Of a stretch of 64,000 bases of DNA, positions 47,469 to 58,612 are shown piece after piece. The translations under genes were made by a program, and so were the position numbers. The stretch comes from Aquilaria yunnanensis (taxonomy: Eukaryota; Streptophyta; Magnoliopsida; Malvales; Thymelaeaceae): positions 930,001 through 994,000 of the forward strand of contig CM077596.1 in the NCBI GenBank assembly GCA_039654915.1, given 5' to 3'. Positions within the stretch are counted from its first letter, which is position 1. Each line of letters opens with the position of its first letter. The notes under the pieces are model-generated. The model saw only the letters and a list, made by a program, of their open reading frames with translations. It was not told the DNA's origin and made no database searches.

Positions 47469-50400
47469 ATGAAGAAATCGATGGGTGGAGAGAGTAGAAA
47501 TCGAAGCAACAAGAAACGCAAGAATACGGAGCAACAAGAACCAGTAAGAGAGAATCGAGAGGCGGCTAGCGGAGTGAAAAATCTGAATGATAATCGGAAA
47601 CCAGTTTCTCCGACTGCCGACGAGCAACATGACTCCGCCGTGATGAAGCCATCGGAGGAAGTTAGTCGAGCAGGAGCGAAGCCAGGGAAGAAGAAACCGA
47701 AGCTCGTTTTCCCTTTCGGAAACTACAAAAACTACTATGGCTACCGGGTAATTTAGTGGCTTCTTTTCCCCCATTTTTCTAGTAGAGTTGTGGATTATGA
47801 TTGTTTTTGTTTTGGCTATTTCAGATTGGTCAGGACTTGGGGGAGGATCCTCGGATTAGTGCTTTCAAGAAGGAGTGGTTCGAGGGCAGGGATTGTCTTG
47901 ACATCGGTTGCAACAGCGGTGTTATAACTGTCCATACTGGTAATTGTTTCTCATGCTTGCAGTCCATTTCGTTTTGAAGTTAGATTCGTCATTCTGGATA
48001 AATACTTTAAGTGTCTATGCTGTAGTAAGAAGCATGCTTTTGAATTGTATTAGTTTTATTGCAGTGTAGTGATCAGGTTCAAAACGTAATGATGCGTTTG
48101 AACTTAATACAGTCCAATTTCTGGATTATGAGATCATTCAATGTTGTCTCCCTTTTTTCCCCTTAAAACCGTCATGAAAATGTTTTTGTCAGCAACATGT
48201 GGTTTTACTTGGTTTTGGGGTTCAAAATTTTCATTGTGGTGAAGTCATGTCTCCTCAATTGTTTAGTGCTGCATACTTGGGTAGGAGAAAGGTAGATATC
48301 TGCAGATTGTATTGAGTGTGCAAAACTGACTTCTAATTTTACATGATATGAGTTTTCCTTTTTATCTTTGTTATTTTCTTCCATTTTGATGAATGTCATA
48401 ATTGTTCTGCAGCGAAGAAGTATCACTGCCGAAGCATCCTTGGGATTGACATAGACTCAAGTAAGATCTTTTACTTCTATCATGTGGGATAGTTAGAGAA
48501 TACAGTTTCAGGAAATCCACTCCTTTTCTGTTATGACCTTGTGAAGTGCATTGAGTATTCACTTGCCTTTAGGCATGGGAAATTGACATTAATCTTGCAT
48601 AGAAACATCAAGTGGATATCAAGCTTTATTTCTTTTGCTATGTACTTGCAAGAGTGTTATACAGTAAGAGTTTCTCAAAGACATAGTTGTTCCTATAGGG
48701 GAAAAAAACAGCAATGATCAGCTTTCAACTATGTTTGGATTAAGGAGAAAGGAGGAGGTAAAGGAAAGGTATCTGACATAAAGGAACGGCCTCTCCCTTA
48801 TTTTGGATGTCATAGGGAGTCGTAGGATGCCCCCTTCCTTTGTTTTCTTATTCTTTTCCATTCCTGACCATCTTGCTAATCATTCTGATTGAGGAAGAAA
48901 AAGGGAACAATACACTTTAGTAATTTTGTTTAACTGTTTTATATGATTTGGTAAAGGGACCTCGGTGAACTTATGCAGGAAAAGTTCCCTTCTCTCCTCA
49001 TGGCTCATTGTCCTTAGCCAAGCTACTCACATTAAGTTGTCCAAACAAGGAGTAGGTTGATCCAGTCCTTTTTCATTCCCTGGAAAACTTTAGACACTCC
49101 ATTATGATATTGAGCTTCTATGTTGGAGTTTGTCTGGGTTCAAGTGTTGGAACAGTAGAACAGCTGACACAATGATATCTTTCAGGTCTAGTTGAGGCTG
49201 CTTACTGGTACCTCAGGAAAATTGTCAAAATGGAATCTTCCAAGAAAAAGAATGCAAAAGATTCATGTGTAAAAGTTGGAGAGGATGCAAATGGCTCTGA
49301 CTCGTGTACTACTGCTTTGTCCACTAGTGAGGCTAGTCAAGTCTCAAGCCCCTGTTCACCTGCACAAAGGGATCTCTCCGATGTAGTTTCCTTCCGTAAA
49401 GAGAACTTTGTCAGAAGTAACTTTTATCATGACAAGCATTATGATACAATTCTTTGGTAGGTGATACTTTTATCTATTACTTCAGCTCACTCTAGGTGGA
49501 TTTCTACTTAATGTGGATAAATTTATATTCTTGGAAAAATAAGATGTTTCTTTGCTCATCAAAAGAGAAGCATCGTTATCTGTACTGGTCTTGCACATAT
49601 ACATGGTGATGGTGATCTTGAACTGACAAATCGATTCAATTAGCTAGTTTGCTTATTTAGTGGTGAAGTGAATGTCTCTGCTTGGCAGTTTGAGCGTGAC
49701 AAAGTGGATTCACCTAAATTGGGGTGATGATGGATTGATAGCTTTATTTACGAAGATGTGGAAACTTCTTCGTCCGGTGAGAATTGTTTATTTTGTTTAC
49801 CATCAGTTTCTATTTTTACAAATATCTTGCTCTATATCACTTCTATCTGTTGATGCTTATAGATTGTAAGTCACCTGAATCACTAATGTGAACAGGTGGC
49901 ATTATGGTCAGTTTCTATTTTTACAAAAATCTTGCTCTATATCAGTTCTATATGTTGATGCTTATAGATTGTAAGTCACCTGAATCACTAATGTGAATAG
50001 GGCGGCATTCTGGTGTTGGAACCTCAGCCATGGGACTCATATGAAAAGAATCGTAAAGTTTCAGAGGTTTGTTTACTTCTCTGATTATCATTAACTATTG
50101 TCTATTGTCTACATCAATTTTTCTATTTCCTCTTTGTTTTTGTTCCTCTTTCTTGGTTGATACAAAATTTCTCCAACCCCAACTAAATTGGGTATGGCTG
50201 GCTAGATGATTGATTGATCGCTTGAATATACCAATAATATGATTGGCATACAAAAGGATACTGTTTATGTTAGGATCAATATCAGATTGAAAGGCGGGCA
50301 AGTAGGATTGAAGGTTTTCAATTCGACATTAGTTGCCTAACATCTTCCTCATTTTAGATTCCTGTTATAAGCGCCTGGTTGCAAAAAGTATGTGCTGTCC

Positions 50401-50876
50401 ACCAAATCTTGCCAGGCACAGAACTGGTTTATTATCAACTGTTAAAATCTTGTAATTTCTCATTGATAGGTAACCCTTATATTACTTCTGATCCAGCATT
50501 TTTTTCACCTGTGAACATTATGCAGACGACAAATATGAACTATTATAGTATTAAGCTTCACCCGCAGCATTTCCAGGAAATTCTTCTGGACAAGGTGCTC
50601 TTTTTCCTCCTATCTTCACTCCATACACTACTGCCGCCATGCTTCAACTCCCCGTGGGGTCCTTCCCTCCCTCTCCCCCTGTTCCAATACAAACACAGGC
50701 ACACACATAAACACAGAATTTTGTTTGTATTTCTTCTCTTATATTGGTGTTTGTTAGTGATTGTAACAAATAAAAATCTTTTGCAGGTAGGATTCAGAAA
50801 AGTAGAAGATATAACTTGTGGCTTGCATGATACAAAAATGGGTTTTGACAGACCCATTTTCGTGTTCCATAAATGA
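47469..50876 (+). CDS. Bin3/MEPCE-type RNA methyltransferase (RNA 5'-gamma-phosphate capping family), 8 exons
   Basis: SAM-dependent methyltransferase of the Bin3/MEPCE family, whose animal members methyl-cap the 5' gamma-phosphate of 7SK RNA. Exons: 47469-47747, 47825-47939, 48413-48460, 49186-49456, 49689-49776, 50001-50066, 50526-50594 and 50787-50876, giving 341 aa with phases matching. The N-terminal ~75 residues are Lys/Arg/Ser-rich and probably disordered. The conserved [13 protein letters not shown] precedes SAM motif [10 protein letters not shown] (about residues 117-125) and [16 protein letters not shown]. Diagnostic Bin3 blocks follow: [29 protein letters not shown] and a C-terminal [10 protein letters not shown]. 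It corresponds to Arabidopsis At5g51130, as I recall that protein. The intron before exon 6 contains a duplicated acceptor region. The ATG at 47469 lies 166 bp downstream of a transposon footprint. Confidence 0.93.
49804..50013. repeat. 105-bp tandem duplication spanning a splice acceptor
   Basis: 49804-49908 is repeated at 49909-50013 with about six substitutions. The copied segment runs from CAGTTTCTATTTTTAC to just inside exon 6. It thus includes the 3' splice site: AACAG|GTGGCATTATG (AG at 49894-49895) in copy 1 and AATAG|GGCGGCATTCTG (AG at 49999-50000) in copy 2. Only the second keeps the conserved PGGIL codons. Confidence 0.93.
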
Positions 50877-52013
50877 TTCTAGCTGCAAGAACTGCTTGCC
50901 TGAGTATAGGTTGATCCTTCATGGTAAGTAGTTAGATTTAGCAGTAGCCTTGTTGATGGTGCAGAAGATAATTAATTATGACCGGAGAATTTTGGGTCAA
51001 GTAAATTACGATTTAAGTGGGGGATGGCCTAGCTTCAATGCTCAATCTCCACATTTTGTAATGCACAAAATGTACTTGATAAGATATGAAAAATTGAAAA
51101 TGCTTTTATTCTGCTCCGCATTGTTCACTAAATTTTCTGCTTGCCTTTTGCTAGCACTAGGGATGTCATTGAGCCTGGCCCAAACACATTGGGCTCGAGC
51201 TGGGCTCAATAAGGATTCAGGTGGACTTGGACTCGATGAGTTCTAGACTTTGGGTTGAGCTGGGCATGATAAGTTCGAGATGCTCTATAATATTAGGGGC
51301 TACTTGTAACTTTTGAAATCTTAAATAATCAAGTGTAATTAGGACCTTACTCTAGGGGGTAAGTGTACTTAATCTTGCTTATAATGGCGTAACCCTATAC
51401 TTTAAAATCGTAGGGGTAAGTGCAATTATGATCTAACTTAAGTGTAATTAAATCTATATATATTATAATTATTAAAGCTTCCTTATTTTTTATGAATAAT
51501 AAATCATAAATTGTAAAATCGAACTAAATTATAATATTTTATCAAAACTTTCTGAAAAAAAATATAGAAAAGATATAACAACGCCAAAAACCTTAAATCT
51601 TAACAAATTTAAGTTTTTTTTTTTCAAAATAGTAATGATTGACCATATATTTGGAATTTTTTACCAAATTAGTAAGTGACAACTATTGATATACAAGAAT
51701 AAATTTAAAATCTAATCTTCAAGTTGTATTTGAAAGAGTTTGAAATAAATATAATTAAGAAGTGAAATGGATGTTAAATTTATGAACATGAATAAGGGTC
51801 TTGGATACAATCATTTTAAGCTGCTTCTTATCAATAACACTTATAATCATAATTAAATACCTAAAAAGTTGTTACTATTTTAGAAAAACATAGAGTATGT
51901 ACACAATATCAATTGCACAAAAGTATATATAAAAACTTAAAGTTTTGAATTGTAAGTTGTAAGCATTTAGTATAATAATTTAAGTTCATCAATTCAATCT
52001 ATCTTATAATAAT
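50877..52013. other. 3' flank of the methyltransferase and AT-rich spacer
   Basis: No gene is supported. A fragment near 51157-51250 (GGGATGTCATTGAGCCTGGC and a GGGCTCGAGCTGGGCTC phrase) resembles hAT subterminal sequence, but no matching right end was found. Confidence 0.45.
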
Positions 52014-52878
52014 TGGCTATCAAATGTCTAACTTGATCTAAAATTTAATAAGTTCAATTAAATATAAAAGTCTATTTTTCAACCTATAATTTTTTTTTTT
52101 TTTTTTGCCCAACTTTCAACCTATAATGTGAAATCATAAAGTTAAGATTCTAAAGATTTTTTGAGCGAATAGAATAGGGATTTCACAAGATTCTACTTAA
52201 ATTAAGATTTTACCTTAAATTGAATCATTTTTCTTATTATGAATCATAAAATCATAAGATTTTAAAATTTGGACTGGGTTTGCTTAAAACTTGGCTTATG
52301 TTTGATAAGTTCAACGCCAACTAGTTGTTGAAAGCTCAGTTTGGTATATAACAGCTATAGCTAATAGAGAGTACTAATTGGGCTCTTGGATAATTTGTTT
52401 TTCATTTTTCCCCATAAGATCAAAGGCTAAGGATGTCAACTATACATACACACACACACACGATTGAGCTTAAAAAGAAACTAATAGTTATTTGGTGTTT
52501 TATTATTGCTTTATTTTGTTTTCAAACATACTATTTCACCACGAAAGTACCATCAAGCGTTTGCTTAAGCAACCAAGGCTCTACAGAATATTAATTACCA
52601 CTTTTCCTTGGCCTTCTTAATAGGCTAATTATAGTTAGCCCTTTGAAATTCATGTGAAATTACGTTACCCTCTCTTCGTTTCAAAATTAGCTATGCTTTA
52701 CCACTTGGATGTAATTTTTTTAATGCAGTGTTTGACATCAACTTTTTAAAATTTTAATTTAAATTGAACAATACTTACCTCCTAATAAACTAAAATTATT
52801 TAATATTTCTAGTAGTTTAAAGTATATCATTTCTTTTATCTATCTGAATGTCAAATAGTTTTTTTTTCCTTCGGTTTA

Positions 52879-52884
52879 CCCCCC

Positions 52885-52905
<21 letters not shown>
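52879..52905. repeat. Poly-C tract of 27 bases next to poly-A
   Basis: An uninterrupted run of 27 C is followed directly by 12 A. The matching place in the inverted copy has only a run of 5 G (62615-62619). This is an expanded homopolymer or an assembly/gap artefact. Confidence 0.9.
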
Positions 52906-52915
<10 letters not shown>

Positions 52916-53271
52916 AAGAAAAAAAGAAAAAAGAACAGAGGGACAAATTGGCGCAAGAATGTCCAACGGCTCGTAATCAAATATTCAAAAAAATCAAATT
53001 TCAAGTAATGTGAGGAAACCTAATTACATTCTGATTCCTTGCAGGTGGGGGTTTCATTCTTTCCAACTCCTGCCTCGAATCGAACTCGTCTCCCTCTGGT
53101 TATATATACTATACCGTACGACAATCTCTTTCGTCCCTACGGCTTCCTCTCCTTCACCTTCTCCACCTTTTTTCTTTCTCTGCCCTCGTGCGTCGTCTCC
53201 CTGGCTTATTAGTTTCTCTTCCCTAATTGACTTTCTGATCATCTGCATCCAATACGTAAGTAACTAGAAGA

Positions 53272-54291
53272 ATGGACGTAGATGAAGAAGCTGCAAGCGC
53301 TGAGAGGGATAGGTTGGCAGCTGATCAACCATCCCCAAGTTCTCAGTGGTCGAAACCCGTTAACAAATCCCCAGGAATCTGTCTCTTCGGCGTCAACTTC
53401 CTCTCCCCAACCAAAATGCCACAGCAGGGTTCGACAACACAAGCTGTTCCGGCCCAGAAGACAACTGAAGATCAGAAACAAGTCAATAAGTTTATCCGCG
53501 ACTGCTTTTTCATGGCCCTACCTACCAATTCTCTTGCTTGTCCACCTGTTTCTCCGCCCGCGTCGGCTCCCTTTCTTTTCCCTCGGCTTTCTGATTCAGT
53601 AGAACTAACTAGAGTTGGACAAGATGAATTAGAAGCAAGCGTTGAGATCAGTGGTACCTTGACAGCTAAGTTATCGCTTTCTCAGCCCAACCCCTCTAAC
53701 AACCCACGTCCAGGAATCCATCTCTTCGGCGTCTTCCTCTCCCCTACTAACATCAACATGCACCAGGTTTCAACAGTTCCCACCCAAAACAGATCAACCC
53801 AAGATCAGAAACAAGCTAAGTCTGGCTGCGGCGACTACTTTTTGGCATCGCCAGCTTCTTCTACGACCAAAAAAAGGGGAACAGTAACTGCGGAAGACAA
53901 AGCACGGGCTTCCAAGAAACAGAAACAAGTAACTACGAGCCCGGGTCCAGGTGAGTTCGAGAAGGTGCTGACGGCCAGCGATCTTGGTCATCTGTCAAGG
54001 CTAATGCTTACAAAAAGCTACGTGACGAACCATATTCTGCCTCTCTTGAGTTCGGATACGATCGACAGGGTGAACAACGGAGGACTCGAGGTTGAGGTTT
54101 TTGACCAAGAAACCGAATCGACGCACAGGCTGACCCTGAAGCTCTGGCATTCCTCTAATTCTTACGTTCTCTGCGGCAACTGGGTCAAGGGGTTCGTCAA
54201 GAGGAGGAGCCTGGAGCTCAGGGACAAGGTACTACTCTGCTGGGATGGACGCAATTCCAGATTCCACTTTCGGGTCCTGAGCCGTGCCTAA
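53272..54291 (+). CDS. B3 DNA-binding domain protein, left copy
   Basis: Intact single-exon gene, 339 aa. The B3 domain occupies about residues 233-339 (LTASDLGHLSRLML to FHFRVLSRA). This version, ending in WDxRNSRFHFRVL, is typical of the small plant B3 subfamily around Arabidopsis At2g33720. The N-terminal part is Ser/Pro/Gln-rich and contains an internal repeat of about 50 residues. PGICLFGVNFLSPT (LFGV at 38-41) and PGIHLFGVFLSPT (LFGV at 151-154) are each followed by a DQKQ block. LFGV is the core of the R/KLFGV repression motif known in RAV and HSFB factors, so a repressor role is possible. A basic stretch (ARASKKQKQ) may be a nuclear signal. It is nearly identical to the inverted copy at 61234-62250. 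Confidence 0.88.
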   Translation: MDVDEEAASAERDRLAADQPSPSSQWSKPVNKSPGICLFGVNFLSPTKMPQQGSTTQAVPAQKTTEDQKQVNKFIRDCFFMALPTNSLACPPVSPPASAPFLFPRLSDSVELTRVGQDELEASVEISGTLTAKLSLSQPNPSNNPRPGIHLFGVFLSPTNINMHQVSTVPTQNRSTQDQKQAKSGCGDYFLASPASSTTKKRGTVTAEDKARASKKQKQVTTSPGPGEFEKVLTASDLGHLSRLMLTKSYVTNHILPLLSSDTIDRVNNGGLEVEVFDQETESTHRLTLKLWHSSNSYVLCGNWVKGFVKRRSLELRDKVLLCWDGRNSRFHFRVLSRA

Positions 54292-55111
54292 TTAAATCCA
54301 CAATCTTCTTGCAGACAATCGTTAATTGTTTTTTGTCGTTAAAATTTGTTACTACCTTAATTATATGGGCATGTAAAAATACACATAATATGAACATCAT
54401 TACTTTTTTCCTACCTGAATACACACACAGACACATACACACGCCATAATTAATTAAATTAAATTATCACTTTCTGAAAATTAATTAAGTTAAAAGAAAA
54501 ATAAAAAGAAATTACACGGTCCCCTCCCGGAGAGAGTGTGTAATTTGGATGGGACTTACCTAGACAAATATATGTGCCGGTTTAGATGAAATCCCGGTTT
54601 ACTACGGTCTACGTTATCCTGCTTGACAAATGTTGAGACAATGTTACAAAGGTCAAAGGCTCATTTAGAAAAGCATATATAGAATCTTAAGATTAACATA
54701 GAAAACATGTAAAACTTTTAGGACGGCTACATCGAGTATGATTAATACTTGCAAAAACTCGATTAGATTTTGCAGCTCACTCACACCCTAACAATTTCTT
54801 ATTAAAAAGGTAGGTAACTGGGTTGGTTAACTATTGATGGTAATAAACGTAATTACTATTGAATGCAATAAACGAATTTCAGCTTGCCAGCAAGAGATTA
54901 ATTTGATTTCTCAGGGTCCTGAAAAGAGCGAGAAACCAAATGCTTCATTATCTAATGGATTTTCTCGTTCTAATACTCCATCGGAGAGGAATCAGTGTTA
55001 ATCAAATCTATTCCTATCTAATGCAAGGCTATTGGATCAAATGATAAAAGCCATTGTATATCACAGACACGAGAATTGACCAAAACCCAAGACAGCAAGA
55101 AACTAATGACA

Positions 55112-55169
55112 TCAAGCTGGCTTTTCATAAGAATTTTGGTCCCTGAACTCCGAAATGGCGGTCCGAATT
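55112..55169 (-). pseudogene. Truncated 3' end of TFB5, created by the inverted duplication
   Basis: The minus strand encodes the last 18 codons of TFB5 (IRTAISEFRDQNSYEKP then a variant residue and TGA), followed by sequence matching the TFB5 3' flank (to about 55010). Nothing of exon 1 or the rest of exon 2 is present, because the arm boundary cuts through the exon. It has no start codon or promoter and is not functional. Confidence 0.92.
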
Positions 55170-55428
55170 TATATATACAGACATACATACATACATATAT
55201 ATATATATATTGCATTTATAAAGAGAATACTAACAATTTAAATTTTCTGTTAAATACCAAAAAATGTTAAATTTTGTGAAGACAATTGCAATATAGTTTA
55301 AATTTGGGTTTTAAAACTTGATAACCAATAATAAATATAAAAAGTAGAAGGGGAAAGTGTAGCTAATGCCAAATTTAGAGGAAAAATTGTAAACGAGAAG
55401 GATGAAAGAAGAAGAACTGCTGATCTTG

Positions 55429-56008
55429 GAGTAAATTGCATAAATAGTTCCAAATCTTTAATTTTTATTTTATTTTAGTCCCTAACCTATTAAATATTCT
55501 GTTTTGGTCCTTAACCTACTAAAATTGTTTGGTTTTGGTCCCTCACTAGATGAAATTCATTAACTCAGAATAATTGTCTAGCAAATAAATTTAAATATTT
55601 AAATATTTGGTAACTGTGTTTCAATAAATTTAAACAGTTTAATATTTTTTGATAGCAAATAAACAATTTAAATTAATAATTTTTTCTTTCTGAATAAAAT
55701 AAGTTCAATTAATACAAAAAAAAGATGATTTGAATTTTCTATTAACTATAAAAATTATTATATAAATTAAATTTATTGTAACACAGTTGCCGAATAGTTT
55801 AAATTATAATTTAAAAATTTTTTATCAGATGAATATTTTAAGTTAACATATTTCATTTAGTGGGGACTAAAATGAAATTTTTTTAATAGATTTAGGACTA
55901 AAATGAAACTTTTTAATAGGTTTTTGGACCAAAACAGAACATTCAATAGATTAGGGACTAAAACAAACAATAGTTAAAGATTAGGGATCATTTATGAAAT
56001 TTATTCCC
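55429..56008. mobile_element. 580-bp TIR element (MULE/hAT-like) upstream of the PPR gene
   Basis: The left end GAGTAAATTGCATAAATAGT and the reverse complement of the right end, GGGAATAAATTTCATAAATG, begin TIRs of about 130-170 bp. These contain repeated TTTAGTCCCTAA / TTTTGGTCC phrases. A perfect 8-bp duplication TGATCTTG flanks it (55421-55428 and 56009-56016). There is no ORF. It lies in the spacer of the inverted duplication, ending about 390 bp before the PPR start codon. Confidence 0.88.
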
Positions 56009-56401
56009 TGATCTTGTTATTTTTAAAGAAGAAAAACGAAGTCCCTTGGTTGAGTATCGCTCGCTTTTCAACGTCTGGCCGGCAACCACTTCCCTCCTCG
56101 TCCTCGCCGGCAGGGTTCCGAAGTGATTGATTCCTTCTACCAGGTAACCGGCCTACTCCTCTCTCCATCATTAGTACACCTTCTGAAATTTTTTCTCAAG
56201 CATACTTGAGTCGCAGAGGCTTTCGATCTTCTAGCCCTTTTATTTGTTTTCGGAGCTTCTGTCATCAGTAGTTTCAGTGAACTGATCGATAACCCGCTAT
56301 TTCGACACTGCAAACCGACAAGTTTGTTTGGCTTTTTATGTGAATAGAATTGGTTCCGAAACTCGTTTCCTTTTGATGCTTTGATCAGGTCAGTAGGTTT
56401 T

Positions 56402-58132
56402 ATGTTGGATCTTAGGTTGAGGAAATTGTTGAGTAACCAGCTCACAAGTAAACAGGCGAAAGAGGTTCATGCCCAGATCCTTAAATATGGTCTCAGCGAT
56501 CTTCTGCCCCTCTTAGTACATCGAATCCTTCTGCCTTCTAGCAGCTATTCTAGGGCTGTTGCCCGATATGTGCAACGAATCCTTTTTCGTTTGAAAAGGA
56601 AGGATGCCTTTTCATGGAGCTGTGCGATCCGTTTTTCATCTGTACATGGGCAGTTTAGAGAATGTATTTTGCTTTATTCTCAAATGGGGAAGGTGGGACT
56701 CTGCCCAACGTCACATGCTGTTTCATCGGCTTTAAGAGCGTATGCTAGAATAGAATGTCCTGTTGGTGGGATTTCAATTCATGCTCAGATTCATAAATAT
56801 GGCTTTTGCCACTGCATTTATGTACAAACAGCTCTTGTTGATTACTATACAAAGTTGGGTGACATGGATACTGCATGTAAGGTGGTTGATGAGATGCCTG
56901 AGAGGACCGTGGTCTCATGGAATTCAATATTATCGGGGCATTTGAAATCTGGAGACTTAGTTAAGGCTCATGAGTTGTTTGATAGGATTCCTAGGAAGGA
57001 CATTATATCATGGAATACGATTCTCTCAGGGCACACAAAGATTGGAAATATGGATCATGCATACTCTTTATTTCAACAAATGCCTGAGAAAAACTTGGCT
57101 TCTTGGAATTCAATGATTGGCGGTTTTGTAGAATGTGGGAAATTAAATTCTGCGAGGAACCTTTTTGATGTTATGCCTCAAAGGAATAACATTTCCTGGA
57201 TCACCATGATCACTGGGTACTCAAAAGTTGGAGATACTGATTCTGCTTGTGAACTATTTGATCAGATGGAGGAGAAGGATCACCTATCCTACAATGCCAT
57301 GATAGCTTGCTTTGCTCAAAACAGTCGGCCAAAGGAAGCCCTGAAGCTGTTCGATGAGATGCTTAAAGCAGATCCAACTATTCATCCTGATGAAATGACT
57401 TTCACAAGTATCATATCTGCTTGTTCACAACTGGTGGAACTGACTTTATGTTCATGGGCTGAGTCATTGATGAATAAACTTGGAATTCAGATGGATGATA
57501 AAATGGCTACATCTTTTATTGATATGTATTCAAAGAGTGGGAGCCTTGATAAGGCATACAACTTGTTTCATAGTCTGAAAAAGAAGGACGTTGTTGCTTA
57601 CAGTGCCATGATATTTGGGTGTGGCATCAATGGTAAGGCTGTTGATGCTACTAATTTGTTTCAAGAAATGGTAGTTGCTCAAATTTGTCCAAATCCAGTC
57701 ACATTCACTGGCTTGCTAACTGCATATAATCATGCTGGTCTTGTTGAAGAGGGCTACCAGTGCTTTAGGTCCATGAAGGACCATGGACTTGTACCTTCAT
57801 CTGATCATTATGCTATCATGGTTGATCTTTTAGGAAGGGCAGGAAGATTAGAAGAAGCATATGAACTAATAAAGAGTATGCCAATGCAGCCTCATGTAGA
57901 AGTTTGGGGTGCTTTGCTACTAGCCTGCAGTTTGCATAATAATGTTGAGTTTGGAGAGATTGCAGCTCAACACTGTTTTGAGTTAGAGTCTGCTGTGAAT
58001 GGTTATCATTCTCTACTTTCCAACATCTATTCCTCTGTTGGGAGGTGGGAAGATGCTAAGCAATTGAGAGTCATTATGGAGAACAAGAAACTGGCCAGGA
58101 CACCTGGTAGTAGTTGGATGGAAGAAAAGTAG
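56402..58132 (+). CDS. Pentatricopeptide repeat protein, PLS class with E domain
   Basis: Intronless gene, 576 aa from the first ATG (MLDLRLRKLLSN). Plant PLS-class PPR proteins bind organellar RNA base by base and usually take part in C-to-U editing. Tandem repeats of about 31-36 residues run through most of the protein, marked by phrases such as VVSWNSILSGHLKSGDLVKAHELFD, cut here to the pattern SWNxxLSGHxKxGxxxxAxxLF, and by VTFTGLLTAYNHAGLVEEG. The C-terminus (VEVWGALLLACSLH..LLSNIYSSVGRWEDAKQLR..PGSSWMEEK) is an E domain. No DYW domain follows, so any editing would need a DYW partner. It resembles Arabidopsis At4g22760 in length and layout, as I recall it. The N-terminus has no obvious long targeting peptide. 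It sits between the two arms of the inverted duplication. Confidence 0.9.
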   Translation: MLDLRLRKLLSNQLTSKQAKEVHAQILKYGLSDLLPLLVHRILLPSSSYSRAVARYVQRILFRLKRKDAFSWSCAIRFSSVHGQFRECILLYSQMGKVGLCPTSHAVSSALRAYARIECPVGGISIHAQIHKYGFCHCIYVQTALVDYYTKLGDMDTACKVVDEMPERTVVSWNSILSGHLKSGDLVKAHELFDRIPRKDIISWNTILSGHTKIGNMDHAYSLFQQMPEKNLASWNSMIGGFVECGKLNSARNLFDVMPQRNNISWITMITGYSKVGDTDSACELFDQMEEKDHLSYNAMIACFAQNSRPKEALKLFDEMLKADPTIHPDEMTFTSIISACSQLVELTLCSWAESLMNKLGIQMDDKMATSFIDMYSKSGSLDKAYNLFHSLKKKDVVAYSAMIFGCGINGKAVDATNLFQEMVVAQICPNPVTFTGLLTAYNHAGLVEEGYQCFRSMKDHGLVPSSDHYAIMVDLLGRAGRLEEAYELIKSMPMQPHVEVWGALLLACSLHNNVEFGEIAAQHCFELESAVNGYHSLLSNIYSSVGRWEDAKQLRVIMENKKLARTPGSSWMEEK

Positions 58133-58612
58133 TCCTTCAAGTTGAAGGAACAAATATTTACTGTAAACTTGAAGTTGAGCTTATATTGGACGGAGGGATG
58201 GTAAGTCAGATGCCCTGCTGACTGTAAAAATTAAAAAACATGAAAATTGTCATGGATTTGTAATGTCAGTCTAAGTAGTAGAAGTTAAATGACACGAATT
58301 TTGTGCCTGTGACCACAGTTTGGTTGTTGTACGGGATAGTGTGTAAAACCAGTGTCATGAAATCTTTTACATATGAATGGAGAAAGAAATATATGTGGTT
58401 GTTGACTTTGGGAGTTCACCTTAGGAGGGTTGCAATAGGAAAGTCCTGCAGGGTGATTGGCGGTGATGGGGACATCAGTTTTCTTGGACTGCTTTCTTCA
58501 AGTTTTGTTAATGAGCAGTAAGAGAGAGGTTTAAGCTTTCTGTTATCTCCCCCTAATGTGCTTTCGGTTGTGCTATGATTGCAGGTTAGACCTGAAATCT
58601 TTTTGAGGCGTC

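Larger units (their letters stand above)
52014..55169. repeat. Left arm of a large inverted duplication (with 59303-63130)
   Basis: About 3.15 kb that recurs inverted at 59303-63130. It contains the B3 gene at 53272-54291, its promoter and 3' flank, and at its inner end a truncated TFB5 tail. The inner boundary is sharp at 55169 (AATT shared, divergent beyond). The outer boundary near 52014 is approximate. Relative to the other arm it has about 120 bp extra near 52787-52905, including a poly-C tract. Confidence 0.93.

Noticed and set aside
51157..51250. hAT-like left end
   Set aside because: Only one end with a GGGATGTCA-type start is visible; no matching right terminus or target duplication was found within reach.
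55185..55210. TACA/TA microsatellite at the inner breakpoint of the left arm
   Set aside because: It may mark fragile DNA at the breakpoint, but short TA repeats are common here and no mechanism can be shown from this alone.
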